From Pseudomonadota bacterium (GTDB lineage Bacteria; Pseudomonadota; Gammaproteobacteria; Burkholderiales; Thiobacillaceae), in NCBI GenBank assembly GCA_030653935.1, contig JAURYL010000029.1:1-41452 (forward strand): 41,452 bases of DNA. Direction: 5' to 3'. This document shows positions 6,298-14,270 of the stretch, piece by piece. A program made the translations under genes and the position numbers. The notes below the pieces were generated by a model. It saw nothing but the letters and a program-made list of their open reading frames with translations. It was not told the DNA's origin and did not search any database. How positions within the stretch are numbered: the first letter of the stretch is position 1; every line of letters starts with the position of its first letter.

Positions 6298-7829
6298 TGG
6301 AGCATTTCGGATTTCGGATTTCGGATTTCGGATCCGCGGCGGCGCTGGTCGACCGGTTGCGCGCGCTGGCGCCCGGCGCGCGCGCTATGACCGCCGACAG
6401 CCGGCGCGTCGGTGAGGGCGACGTGTTCCTCGCCTATCCCGGCGGCGCGCACGATGGCCGCGACCATATTGCCGCCGCCATCGCCGCCGGCGCGGCGGCC
6501 GTGCTCTGGGAGCCCTCCGGCCATGACTGGAAGGGCGGAGCAGTCGCCAATCTGCCCGTGGAAAATCTGAAGGAACAGGCCGCCGGCCTCGCCGCCGCCT
6601 GGTATGGCAACCCCTCGCAACAACTCTGGATGACCGGCATCACCGGCACCAACGGGAAGACCTCTGTATCGCAGTGGCTGGCCGCCGCCTGGACCACACT
6701 CGGGCGCAAGACGGCGGCCATCGGCACCATCGGCAACGGCTTCCCGGGCGAAGTGCTTCGCGCTGCAAGCAGCGCTCCTACCGCGCCCAGCCACACCACG
6801 CCGGACGCGGTCAGCCTGCAAGCTCTGTTGGCCGACTATCGCGACGCCGGCGCGCGCGGCGTGGCGATGGAAGTTTCCTCGCACGGTCTGCATCAAGGGC
6901 GTGTCGCCGGCGTGGCGTTTGACGTCGCGGTGCTGACCAATCTGACTCAAGACCATCTCGATTACCACGGCGACATGGCCAGCTATGCCGCCGCCAAGGC
7001 GCGCCTGTTCGCCTGGCCCGGCCTGAAATGGGCGGTGCTGAACAGCGACGACGAACTCGGCGCGTCACTGGAAAAACAATTACGTGGCGGCGCTACCCAG
7101 GTATTGAGCTACGGATTGCATTCCGGGGAGGTCTGCGCGCAGCGCCTGCAATCCGGTCGCGACGGCTTGCGCATGGAGATCGTCACGCCCTGGGGCATGG
7201 GTGAACTGGCCAGCCCGCTGCTCGGCGAATTCAATGCCTATAACCTGCTCGCCGCTCTGGCCGCGTTGTTGGCTGGCGATGTGCCGCTGGCCGACGCGCT
7301 GGCCGCGCTGGAAAAGGTCGAAGCGGTGCCGGGGCGGATGCAGCCGGTAGGAGGCCCGCTTGCGGGCCGAACAGGCGAAGGAGCACCCACCGTGATCGTC
7401 GATTTCGCCCATACCCCGGATGCCCTGGAAAAGGTGCTGGCGACGCTGAAGCCGCTCACCCGTGGCCGGCTGATCTGTGTTTTCGGTTGTGGCGGTGGCC
7501 GCGACACCGCCAAGCGGCCGTTGATGGGCGCGGCGGTGGCGGCGCGCGCCGATGTCGCCATCGTTACCAGCGACAACCCGCGCCATGAAGACCCCGCCCA
7601 CATCATCGCCGACATCCTCGCCGGCATGCCGCCGGGGCAGGACGCCATCGTCGACCGTCGCGCCGCGATCCACAAAGCCATTCAATCCGCCGGCCCCGAC
7701 GACATCGTGGTGCTGGCCGGCAAGGGGCATGAGCCCTATCAGGAAATCAACGGGATCAGAAGCCCGTTCTCGGATCGTGATGAGGCGCTCAAGGCGCTTT
7801 CAGAAAGGAATCAACGTGCAGCTACATGA
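6297..7829 (+). CDS. murE: UDP-MurNAc-tripeptide synthetase (meso-DAP adding)
   Basis: A 510-residue Mur ligase that adds meso-diaminopimelate to UDP-MurNAc-L-Ala-D-Glu in the cytoplasm. The ATP-binding loop GITGTNGKT is at residues 114-122, and the C-terminal domain has SDNPRHEDP, whose DNPR motif marks meso-DAP rather than lysine specificity. FAHTPDAL and VLAGKGHEPYQE are also present. ATG 6297 overlaps the ftsI stop; GTG 6294 is an alternative. Three stretches are foreign to the family: the N-terminus is encoded by four ATTTCGG heptamers (6304-6331), and two GTAGGAG-led hairpins are translated at 6757-6782 (about residues 154-162) and 7347-7371 (about 351-358). All keep the frame. The catalytic motifs are intact, so activity is likely retained. 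Confidence 0.95.
   Translation: MEHFGFRISDFGSAAALVDRLRALAPGARAMTADSRRVGEGDVFLAYPGGAHDGRDHIAAAIAAGAAAVLWEPSGHDWKGGAVANLPVENLKEQAAGLAAAWYGNPSQQLWMTGITGTNGKTSVSQWLAAAWTTLGRKTAAIGTIGNGFPGEVLRAASSAPTAPSHTTPDAVSLQALLADYRDAGARGVAMEVSSHGLHQGRVAGVAFDVAVLTNLTQDHLDYHGDMASYAAAKARLFAWPGLKWAVLNSDDELGASLEKQLRGGATQVLSYGLHSGEVCAQRLQSGRDGLRMEIVTPWGMGELASPLLGEFNAYNLLAALAALLAGDVPLADALAALEKVEAVPGRMQPVGGPLAGRTGEGAPTVIVDFAHTPDALEKVLATLKPLTRGRLICVFGCGGGRDTAKRPLMGAAVAARADVAIVTSDNPRHEDPAHIIADILAGMPPGQDAIVDRRAAIHKAIQSAGPDDIVVLAGKGHEPYQEINGIRSPFSDRDEALKALSERNQRAAT
6304..6331 (+). repeat. ATTTCGG heptamer x4 at the start of murE
   Basis: Four perfect tandem copies of ATTTCGG encode the first residues after the start (HFGFRISDF). 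Two perfect copies plus a degenerate one lie just after the ftsZ stop at 20995-21014. Because the unit is 7 nt, the four-copy array is 28 nt, so a change of one unit would shift the frame relative to ATG 6297. Confidence 0.85.
6757..6782 (-). repeat. GTAGGAG-type REP hairpin inside murE
   Basis: Read on the minus strand, GGTAGGA is followed by a perfect 7-2-7 hairpin, GCGCTGC-TT-GCAGCGC (6760-6775). On the plus strand it is translated as part of VLRAASSAPT, a segment that MurE orthologues do not have between the NGFPG and TTPDAV motifs. Confidence 0.8.
7347..7371 (+). repeat. GTAGGAG-type REP hairpin inside murE (second copy)
   Basis: GTAGGAG followed by a perfect 7-2-7 hairpin GGCCCGC-TT-GCGGGCC at 7353-7368, ending in GAA. 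It is translated as VGGPLAGRT just before the conserved VIVDFAHTPDAL motif. It has the same architecture as the copy at 6757-6782 but different stem bases. Confidence 0.85.
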
Positions 7830-9159
7830 AGCCGCCCACGCCCTGAACGCCGTCGCCATCGGCGCGGACGTGGCATTCGATATCGTCTCCAGTGACAGCC
7901 GGGCGCTGCCGCGAGGCTGCCTGTTCGTCGCCCTCAAGGGGCCGCGATTCGACGGCCATGGCTATGCCGCCCAGGCACTGGCGCAAGGCGCCGCCGCCGT
8001 CATGGTGGAGGCCGGCGCCGGGCTGGAAGTCGCGCCAGCGCTGGTGGTCGACGACAGCCGTCTCGGCCTCGGCCGTCTCGCCGCCTGGCACCGCGCGCGG
8101 ATGCCGGCGAAGATTGCCGCCATCACCGGCAGCAACGGCAAGACCACGGTGAAGGAAATGCTCGCCGCCATCCTCGCGGCGGAAGCGGGCGAAGGCGCGG
8201 TGCTGGCCACCGTCGGCAATCTCAACAACGACATCGGCGTGCCCCTGACCTTGCTGCGGCTGACACCGGCGCACCGCTATGCAGCCATCGAGATGGGGAT
8301 GAACCACCTCGGGGAAATCGCCTATCTGACCGAACTCGCGCGCCCGGATGTGGCGCTGGTCAACAACGCCCTGCGCGCCCATCTGGAAGGCCTCGGCAGC
8401 GTCGAGGCGGTGGCGCGCGCCAAGGGCGAGATTTTCTCGGGGCTCAAGGATGACGGCATCGCCATCATCAACGCCGACGACCCCCACGCCGACTACTGGC
8501 GCGGTCTGGCCGGCCAGCACCAGGTGCTGAGCTTCGGCAACGCGGCAACCGCTGATGTGCGGCTCATGCCCGACGCCGTGCGCTTCATCCTCGAAACTCC
8601 GATGGGGCGGATCGACACCGTGCTGCGCGTGCCCGGCGAACACAATCGACGCAACGCCGCCGCCGCCGCGACCGTCGCCCTGGCGCTGGGTACCCCGGTG
8701 GCTGCCGTGGCGCGCGGCCTCGCCGCCTACAGCGGCAGCAAGGGCCGTTTGCAGGTCCATGACTGCATCCTCGGCGCCACCCTGATCGACGACAGCTACA
8801 ACGCCAATCCCGATTCCGTGCTCGCCGCCATTCAGGTGCTGGCGGCGCGGCCGGGGCGGCGCATCCTGGTCCTCGGCGACATGGGCGAGCTCGGGCCGGA
8901 GGCCGCCGCGCTGCATCGCGAAGTGGGCGAGCGCGCCCGCAAGGCCGGCATCGACCGCCTGCTCTGTCTCGGCGAGCTGTCGATCAACGCGGCCCAGGGG
9001 TTTGGCCAGGGTGCCATGCACTTCGAGCGCATCGAGGAAATGCTGGCGGAAATCGAATGCGCCCTCGGCGTCGACGTGACTGTGTTGGTGAAGGGTTCCC
9101 GCTTCATGAAGATGGAACGTGTGGTGCAGTCGTTTGTGGAGAACCAGCAATGCTCCTGA
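7816..9159 (+). CDS. murF: UDP-MurNAc-tripeptide:D-Ala-D-Ala ligase
   Basis: A 447-residue Mur ligase that completes the UDP-MurNAc-pentapeptide by adding D-Ala-D-Ala. Visible features are SSDSRALPRGCLFVALKG (substrate domain), the ATP loop AITGSNGKTTVKE (about residues 101-113), NNDIGVPLTLL, AAIEMGMNHLGEI, and DDSYNANPDS followed by LGDMGELG in the C-terminal domain. The start is GTG 7816: AGAAAGGA lies 7 nt upstream and VQLHEAAHAL is a normal N-terminus. It overlaps murE by 14 nt. Unlike murE and murD, no repeat is seen inside this gene, but one sits immediately after it. The C-terminus VENQQCS is encoded by bases that are copied again at the mraY start. Confidence 0.95.
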   Translation: MQLHEAAHALNAVAIGADVAFDIVSSDSRALPRGCLFVALKGPRFDGHGYAAQALAQGAAAVMVEAGAGLEVAPALVVDDSRLGLGRLAAWHRARMPAKIAAITGSNGKTTVKEMLAAILAAEAGEGAVLATVGNLNNDIGVPLTLLRLTPAHRYAAIEMGMNHLGEIAYLTELARPDVALVNNALRAHLEGLGSVEAVARAKGEIFSGLKDDGIAIINADDPHADYWRGLAGQHQVLSFGNAATADVRLMPDAVRFILETPMGRIDTVLRVPGEHNRRNAAAAATVALALGTPVAAVARGLAAYSGSKGRLQVHDCILGATLIDDSYNANPDSVLAAIQVLAARPGRRILVLGDMGELGPEAAALHREVGERARKAGIDRLLCLGELSINAAQGFGQGAMHFERIEEMLAEIECALGVDVTVLVKGSRFMKMERVVQSFVENQQCS

Positions 9160-9171
9160 TGCCCACCAACC

Positions 9172-9231
9172 CCGTAGGGTGCGCCGCGCGCACCGATTCA
9201 CGCTCGACGGTGCGCGCGGCGCACGCTACGG
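9172..9231. repeat. Palindromic repeat between murF and mraY
   Basis: Arms of 24 bp at 9172-9195 and 9208-9231 are reverse complements with one mismatch, with a 12-nt loop between them. Each arm begins with the CCGTAGGGTGCG-type end. It fills the only real gap in the run of Mur genes and is bracketed by ATGCTCCTGATG (9150-9161) and ATGCTCTTGATG (9260-9271), which differ at one base. Confidence 0.8.
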
Positions 9232-9259
9232 CGGTAAGCGAACGTGAGGGTTGTCAACC

Positions 9260-10345
9260 ATGCTCTTGATGTTCGCCCAGTGGCTCGGCCATGACATCCG
9301 CCTGTTCAACGTCTTCAACTACATCACCCTGCGCGCGGTGCTGGCGGCGCTGACGGCGCTGCTCATCTCCTTCGTCGTCGGCCCCTGGATGATCCGCAAG
9401 CTCACCCATCTGAAGGTCGGGCAGCCGGTGCGTGATGATGGCCCGCAAACACATCTGGTCAAGGCTGGTACGCCGACCATGGGCGGCGCCCTGATTCTTG
9501 CCGCCGTGGCCGCGACGACCCTGCTGTGGGCCGACCTCACCAACAAATATGTCTGGATCGCCCTGGTTACTCTGGTCGGTTTTGGCGCCATCGGCTGGGT
9601 GGACGATTGGCGCAAGGTGGTGGAAAAAAATCCACGAGGGCTGGCTTCGCGCTGGAAGTACTTCTGGCAATCGGTGATCGGTTTCTCCGTCGCCGGTTGG
9701 CTGGCCTGGTCCGCCGACCTGCCGGCGCAGACCGAACTGATCGTGCCCTTCTTCAAGCACATCGTCATGCCGCTGGGGGTGACGGGCTTTGTGCTGCTGG
9801 CCTACTTCGTCATCGTCGGCACCAGTAACGCGGTGAACCTGACCGATGGCGCCGATGGCCTCGCCATCCTGCCGACGGTGATGGTGGCCGGCGCCCTGGC
9901 CATCTTCGCCTACGTGGCCGGCCACGCAGTGTTTTCCAAGTATCTCGGCCTGCCGCATATCCCCGGCGCTGGTGAACTGGTGGTGTTCTGCGCCGCCCTG
10001 GTCGGCGCCGGCCTGGCCTTCCTCTGGTTTAACGCCTATCCGGCCGAAGTCTTCATGGGCGACGTCGGCGCTCTGGCCCTGGGTGCCGCGCTCGGCGTGG
10101 TGGCGGTGATCGTGCGCCAGGAAATCGTGCTGTTCATCATGGGCGGTGTCTTCGTCGCCGAAACCGTCTCGGTGATGCTGCAAGTGGGTTCCTTCAAGTT
10201 GCGCGGGAAAAGGGTGTTCTTGATGGCGCCCATCCATCATCACTTCGAGAAGAAGGGCTGGAAGGAAACCCAGGTGGTGGTGCGTTTCTGGATCATCAGC
10301 ATGATTCTCGTGCTGATCGGCCTTTCAACCTTGAAGCTGCGTTGA
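9260..10345 (+). CDS. mraY: Phospho-MurNAc-pentapeptide translocase
   Basis: A 361-residue polytopic membrane enzyme that transfers phospho-MurNAc-pentapeptide to undecaprenyl phosphate, forming lipid I on the cytoplasmic face. It has about ten transmembrane helices and all catalytic signatures: [19 protein letters not shown] (the DD metal motif), [31 protein letters not shown] and [12 protein letters not shown]. The length equals the family norm. ATG 9260 is chosen because MLLMFAQWL is the usual N-terminus and GTGAGGG lies 9 nt upstream. A TTG at 9251 is less likely. The spacing to murD is only 7 nt. Its start region is duplicated upstream inside the murF 3' end. Confidence 0.97.
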   Translation: MLLMFAQWLGHDIRLFNVFNYITLRAVLAALTALLISFVVGPWMIRKLTHLKVGQPVRDDGPQTHLVKAGTPTMGGALILAAVAATTLLWADLTNKYVWIALVTLVGFGAIGWVDDWRKVVEKNPRGLASRWKYFWQSVIGFSVAGWLAWSADLPAQTELIVPFFKHIVMPLGVTGFVLLAYFVIVGTSNAVNLTDGADGLAILPTVMVAGALAIFAYVAGHAVFSKYLGLPHIPGAGELVVFCAALVGAGLAFLWFNAYPAEVFMGDVGALALGAALGVVAVIVRQEIVLFIMGGVFVAETVSVMLQVGSFKLRGKRVFLMAPIHHHFEKKGWKETQVVVRFWIISMILVLIGLSTLKLR

Positions 10346-10352
10346 AACCGCG

Positions 10353-11942
10353 ATGACAACGAAACCTCCGGCGAATTCAGCCCGCAAGCGCGCCTCCTAC
10401 CTCGAAGGCCGCAAGGTCCTGGTGGTCGGTCTCGGCGACACCGGCGCGGCCTCTGTGCGCTGGTTGCTGGAGCGCGAGGCGCTGGTGCGCGGCACGGATA
10501 CCCGCGCCGAGCCGCCGCACGCGCAACATCTGCGTGAGGCATTTCCGGAAGTGGCGTTGACGTTGGGCGGCTTCGTGGCCGCTGATTTTTCCTGGGCCGA
10601 CCTGATCGTCGCCAGTCCCGGCGTCGCCCTCGCCACGCCCGAGCTGCAAGCGGCCTTGGCGGCGGGCAAGGAAGTGGTGGGTGACGTGGAGTTGTTCGCA
10701 CGCGCCATAAACGGCCCCCACGCTCACATTCGTTCGCTGCCCCCCGAGGGGGCGCCAAGCCCGACTTGGGGCGGCCCGGCGTCGGGCAGCGGCACCCGGG
10801 CCAAGGTCATCGCCATCACCGGCTCCAATGGCAAGAGCACGGTCACCAGTCTGGTTGGCCATCTCTGCGCGGCCGTCGGTCTGGATACCGTGGTCGCGGG
10901 AAATATCGGCCTGCCGGTGCTGGAGGCGTTGGAGAACCGTGAAACTATCATGCGCGACCCCGACGTCTGGGTCTTGGAACTATCCAGTTTCCAGCTGGAA
11001 ACCACCAGCAGCCTGCATCCTGACGCCGCCACCGTGCTCAACATCTCGCAGGACCACATGGATCGCTATGTCGGCCTGGGCGATTACGCCGCCGCCAAGG
11101 CGCGTATTTTCGCGGGCGAGGGCGTGCAGGTGCTGAACCGGGATGATCCGATGGTGATGGCGATGGCCAGGCCAGGTCTGCCGCAATGGACATTCGGCAT
11201 CACCGACGTCCCGCCCCTTGCTCCCGGCGTCTTCGGTCTCACCACGCGCAAGGACCGCCTCTGGTTGTGCGAGGGCGAGGAGGCGCTGCTGCCGGTGGAC
11301 AAGCTGCCCATCGCCGGCCTGCACAACGCCGCCAATGCCCTGGCCGCGCTGGCGCTATGCCACGCCATCGGCCTGCCCTACGCCGGCCTGGTTCCCGCGC
11401 TGAAAACATTCGAGGGTCTACCGCACCGGGTGCAGCGGGTGGCGGAAGTGGCGGGGCGCACGTTCTATGACGATTCCAAGGGCACCAACGTCGGCGCCAC
11501 CGTGGCCGCCTTGCTGGGCTTCACCGCGCCGGTGGTGCTGATTGCCGGCGGTGACGGCAAGGGCCAGGATTTTTCCCCGCTGAAAGAGGCGGTGAACAAC
11601 GTTCGCGCCATGGTGTTGATCGGCCGTGACGCGCCGTTGCTGGAACAGGCCGTAAACGGGGCCTGTCCGGTGGCGCGCGCGGAAACCATGGAAGAAGCGG
11701 TGGGCCTGGCATTCCAGCTGTCGCAGCCGGGCGACGCGGTGCTGCTGTCGCCGGCCTGCGCCAGTTGGGACATGTTCCGCAATTACGCGCATCGCGCCGA
11801 GGTATTCATCGGCGCCGTGGAGGTACTCAAGGCCATCGGTGGAGAGTGCCGCCGCCAGCAGGAGCGTCGCATTCGCGGCGCCACGGCGCAGAGCGATGAA
11901 CGGCGGCGACGTGAGCGCAGAAGGTCGCACCATGTTTCATAA
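10353..11942 (+). CDS. murD: UDP-MurNAc-L-alanine:D-glutamate ligase, with extra inserts
   Basis: A 529-residue Mur ligase that adds D-glutamate. That is well above the family's usual ~450-490. Core motifs are present: KVLVVGLGDTGAASVRWL, the ATP loop AITGSNGKST (about residues 151-160), LELSSFQLET, NISQDHMDRY, DDSKGTNVGAT and LSPACASWDMF. Two repeats account for part of the excess. A REP hairpin at 10380-10400 gives the N-terminal ARKRASY. A C-rich element at about 10715-10803 inserts roughly 30 residues (PHAHIRSLPPEGAPSPTWGG and on) just before the ATP loop. The C-terminus after EVLKAIGG is an unusual Arg-rich tail (RRQQERRIRG...RRRERRRS) that overlaps the ftsW start by 11 nt. Confidence 0.94.
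   Translation: MTTKPPANSARKRASYLEGRKVLVVGLGDTGAASVRWLLEREALVRGTDTRAEPPHAQHLREAFPEVALTLGGFVAADFSWADLIVASPGVALATPELQAALAAGKEVVGDVELFARAINGPHAHIRSLPPEGAPSPTWGGPASGSGTRAKVIAITGSNGKSTVTSLVGHLCAAVGLDTVVAGNIGLPVLEALENRETIMRDPDVWVLELSSFQLETTSSLHPDAATVLNISQDHMDRYVGLGDYAAAKARIFAGEGVQVLNRDDPMVMAMARPGLPQWTFGITDVPPLAPGVFGLTTRKDRLWLCEGEEALLPVDKLPIAGLHNAANALAALALCHAIGLPYAGLVPALKTFEGLPHRVQRVAEVAGRTFYDDSKGTNVGATVAALLGFTAPVVLIAGGDGKGQDFSPLKEAVNNVRAMVLIGRDAPLLEQAVNGACPVARAETMEEAVGLAFQLSQPGDAVLLSPACASWDMFRNYAHRAEVFIGAVEVLKAIGGECRRQQERRIRGATAQSDERRRRERRRSHHVS
10380..10400 (-). repeat. GTAGGAG-type REP in the murD N-terminus
   Basis: Read on the minus strand it is GTAGGAGGC followed by GCGC-TT-GCGGGC, the same family as 7347-7371 but with an imperfect stem. 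It encodes ARKRASY between the murD start and the nucleotide-binding KVLVVGLG motif, so it lengthens the N-terminus without breaking the frame. Confidence 0.7.
10715..10803. repeat. C-rich/G-rich repeat element inserted in murD
   Basis: Begins CCCCCACGCTC, runs through TTCGTTCGCTG and ends CCCCCCGAGGGGG (10740-10752), followed by two further short hairpins, CCAAG-CCCGA-CTTGG and GCCCG-GCGT-CGGGC. From memory, similar C-run/TTCG/G-run repeats occur widely between genes in Betaproteobacteria. Here it is translated as a proline- and glycine-rich loop upstream of the MurD ATP-binding site. Confidence 0.65.
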
Positions 11943-13092
11943 CGCGGCCCTCAAGCGTACCGCCTTGACGCCCTACGACTGGGGACTGGTGTTCGCCGCC
12001 ACCGGGCTGCTGGTGATCGGCCTGGTGATGGTGTTTTCGGCCTCCTCGTCGGTCGCCGAGGCCAAGTCGGCCAGCAAGGAGCACACCTATTACCTGGTGC
12101 GCCATGCCATCTATCTGGTGATCGGGCTCGGCGCCGGCTATGCCGCCTTCCAGATCCCGACGCCGCTGTGGCAGAAAATGTCGCCGCTGCTGTTCATCGC
12201 CGGCGCGGTGTTGCTGGTGCTGGTACTGATTCCCTTCATCGGCAAGGACGTCAACGGCAGCCGGCGCTGGATTCCGCTGGGGCCCCTGGGCAATTTCCAG
12301 CCCTCCGAGTTCATGAAATTCGCCACCATTCTCTATGCCGCCGATTACACCGTGCGCAAGGCGGCGCACATGCAAAACCTGGCGCGCGGTTTCCTGCCGC
12401 TGTTCCTGGTGATGCTGGGCGTGGGCAGCGCGTTGCTGCTGGAGCCGGATTTCGGCGCCTTCGTGGTCATCATCAGCATCGCGCTGGGCGTGTTGTTTCT
12501 GGGCGGCCTCAATGCCCGCCTGTTCTTCGGTTTGATCGCCCTGCTCGGTGTGGGTTTCGTGTTGCTGGTGATGACGTCGGAGTACCGAATGGCGCGGGTG
12601 ACCAGCTATCTCGACCCGTTCAAGGACCCCTATGGCGCCGGCTATCAGCTCTCGCATGCCTTGATCGCCCTCGGTCGTGGTGAGATCACCGGCGTCGGCC
12701 TTGGCGACAGCGTCGAAAAATTGTTCTACCTGCCCGAGTCCTATACCGATTTCCTGCTTGCCGTGATCGGCGAGGAACTCGGACTGATCGGCGTACTGGC
12801 GGTGATCGGCCTGTTTGCCTGGCTGACCTGGCGCGCCTTCTCCATCGGTTGGCAGGCCAGCCTGATGGGACGCAACTATGCCGCCCTGGTGGCGCAGGGT
12901 GTCGGCGTCTGGATGGGGCTGCAATCGTTCATCAACATGGGCGTCAATCTCGGCCTGCTGCCGACCAAGGGACTGACCCTGCCGCTGATGAGCTACGGCG
13001 GCTCCGGTCTCGTCGCCAACTGCCTGGCCCTGGCGGTGTTGCTGCGTGTGGATTACGAGAACCGCTGCCTGATGAAGGGGAAGCGGGCATGA
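11932..13092 (+). CDS. ftsW: Septal peptidoglycan glycosyltransferase FtsW
   Basis: A 386-residue SEDS protein that polymerises lipid II at the septum together with FtsI. About ten transmembrane helices are evident. Family motifs include MVFSASS after TM1, [19 protein letters not shown] (the SEDS signature, about residues 107-125), [48 protein letters not shown] and the C-terminal [14 protein letters not shown] 11932 has AGAAGG 7 nt upstream. An upstream in-frame ATG at 11896 would add 12 residues. It overlaps the end of murD by 11 nt and the murG start by 4 nt (ATGA). Confidence 0.95.
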   Translation: MFHNAALKRTALTPYDWGLVFAATGLLVIGLVMVFSASSSVAEAKSASKEHTYYLVRHAIYLVIGLGAGYAAFQIPTPLWQKMSPLLFIAGAVLLVLVLIPFIGKDVNGSRRWIPLGPLGNFQPSEFMKFATILYAADYTVRKAAHMQNLARGFLPLFLVMLGVGSALLLEPDFGAFVVIISIALGVLFLGGLNARLFFGLIALLGVGFVLLVMTSEYRMARVTSYLDPFKDPYGAGYQLSHALIALGRGEITGVGLGDSVEKLFYLPESYTDFLLAVIGEELGLIGVLAVIGLFAWLTWRAFSIGWQASLMGRNYAALVAQGVGVWMGLQSFINMGVNLGLLPTKGLTLPLMSYGGSGLVANCLALAVLLRVDYENRCLMKGKRA

Positions 13093-14270
13093 ACATTCAG
13101 GGGCAAGGTACAAGGGGCAAGGAGCAAGGAGCGCAGGCGGCCGATGGTCGCCTTGCCCCTTGCCCCTTGCCACTTGCCTCCCGTACAGCTTTGATCATGG
13201 CCGGCGGCACCGGCGGCCATGTGATGCCGGCGCTGGCGGTGGCCGAGGCCCTGCGCGGCGAGGGCTGGCGCGTGGTCTGGTTGGGCACCCATGCCGGCAT
13301 GGAGGCGAAGCTGGTTCCGGCCAAAGGTTTCGACATGGCCTGGGTGAAGGTGGCGGGAGTGCGCGGCAAGGGTCTGCTCACCAAGCTGTTGCTGCCGTTC
13401 AACCTGCTGCACGCCTTCTGGCAATCGGCGCGCGCCATTTTCCGTGAGCGCCCGGATGTGGCGCTGGGTCTGGGCGGTTATGTTGCTTTCCCTGGCGGCA
13501 TGATGGCGGTGCTGCTGAACAAGCCGCTGGTGATCCATGAACAGAATGCCGTCGCCGGCCTCACCAACAAGATCCTGGCGCATATCGCCGACCGCGTGCT
13601 GTTGGGCCTGCCTTTGCAGGAGCAAGGGGCAAGGGGCAAGGGGCAAGGCGCAATGGCATCGGGTGAATGGGTCGGCAACCCGGTGCGGCCGGAAATCGGC
13701 GCCCTGGCGGCGCCGGCGCAACGCCTGGCCGGACGCGAAGGCCCGCTGCGTTTGCTGGTGATCGGCGGCTCGCTGGGGGCGGCGGCCTTGAATGAAATGA
13801 TTCCGCGAGCGCTGGCGCTGCTGCCGCTGGAACAACGCCCCGTGGTGCGGCATCAGTCCGGCGCGCGCCACCTCGAAGTGCTCAAGCGCAACTATGAAAG
13901 TGCGGAAGTCGCGGTCGAGCCGCTGGCCTTCATCGACGACATGGCCGAAGCCTATGCCTGGGCGGATGTGGTGATCTGCCGCGCCGGTGCACTGACCGTG
14001 GCGGAAATCGCCGCCGCCGGCCTGCCCGCCCTGTTCGTGCCCTTCCCCTTCGCGGTGGATGACCACCAGACCGCCAACGCCGCTTTCCTGGCCGACCAGG
14101 GCGCGGCTTGGTCGATGCAACAGAAAACCCTCAGCCCGGAAAAATTGGCCGAATGGCTGAGTGGACTCACCCGCGCGGATCTGCTCGCTCGCGCGCAGAA
14201 AGCGCGCGCGCTGGCAAAGCCGGACGCGACCGCGCGAGTGGCGCAAGTGCTGAAGGAGTTGGCGAAATGA
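13089..14270 (+). CDS. murG: Lipid II synthase MurG, with repeat-encoded inserts
   Basis: A 393-residue GT28 glycosyltransferase that adds GlcNAc to lipid I at the inner face of the membrane. Core motifs are intact: [20 protein letters not shown] (about residues 34-53), the [12 protein letters not shown] acceptor region, [23 protein letters not shown] and the donor site [19 protein letters not shown]. The family usually starts about 5 residues before IMAGGTGGH. Here an extra ~33-residue leader rich in Gly, Gln, Lys and Pro is encoded by an inverted pair of GGGGCAA heptamer arrays. A second, unpaired array lies at 13620-13648 and adds [12 protein letters not shown] before [13 protein letters not shown] 13089 overlaps the ftsW stop; an internal ATG at 13197 could serve as a shorter start. 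Confidence 0.94.
   Translation: MNIQGQGTRGKEQGAQAADGRLAPCPLPLASRTALIMAGGTGGHVMPALAVAEALRGEGWRVVWLGTHAGMEAKLVPAKGFDMAWVKVAGVRGKGLLTKLLLPFNLLHAFWQSARAIFRERPDVALGLGGYVAFPGGMMAVLLNKPLVIHEQNAVAGLTNKILAHIADRVLLGLPLQEQGARGKGQGAMASGEWVGNPVRPEIGALAAPAQRLAGREGPLRLLVIGGSLGAAALNEMIPRALALLPLEQRPVVRHQSGARHLEVLKRNYESAEVAVEPLAFIDDMAEAYAWADVVICRAGALTVAEIAAAGLPALFVPFPFAVDDHQTANAAFLADQGAAWSMQQKTLSPEKLAEWLSGLTRADLLARAQKARALAKPDATARVAQVLKELAK
13100..13181. repeat. Inverted GGGGCAA heptamer arrays in the murG leader
   Basis: The left arm at 13100-13131 consists of GGGGCAAG-type heptamers with degenerate copies. The right arm at 13151-13181 consists of CTTGCCC-type heptamers, so the arms are complementary and can fold over a ~19-nt spacer. 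The element lies wholly within the murG frame, immediately after the start codon. Confidence 0.8.
13620..13648 (+). repeat. GGGGCAA heptamer array inside murG
   Basis: Three perfect tandem copies of AGGGGCA plus partial ends, in the same orientation as the left arm at 13100-13131 but with no inverted partner. Translated as [11 protein letters not shown]. It lies in the interdomain region ahead of the conserved VGNPVR motif. Confidence 0.8.

Noticed and set aside
7822-9201. Minus-strand frame (459 codons) opposite murF
   Set aside because: Antisense to a gene with all Mur ligase motifs; His/Gly/Val-rich with no recognisable domain.
11827-13173. Long minus-strand frame (448 codons) opposite ftsW
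   Set aside because: Shadow of FtsW in GC-rich DNA. Low-complexity His/Gln sequence, no family motif.
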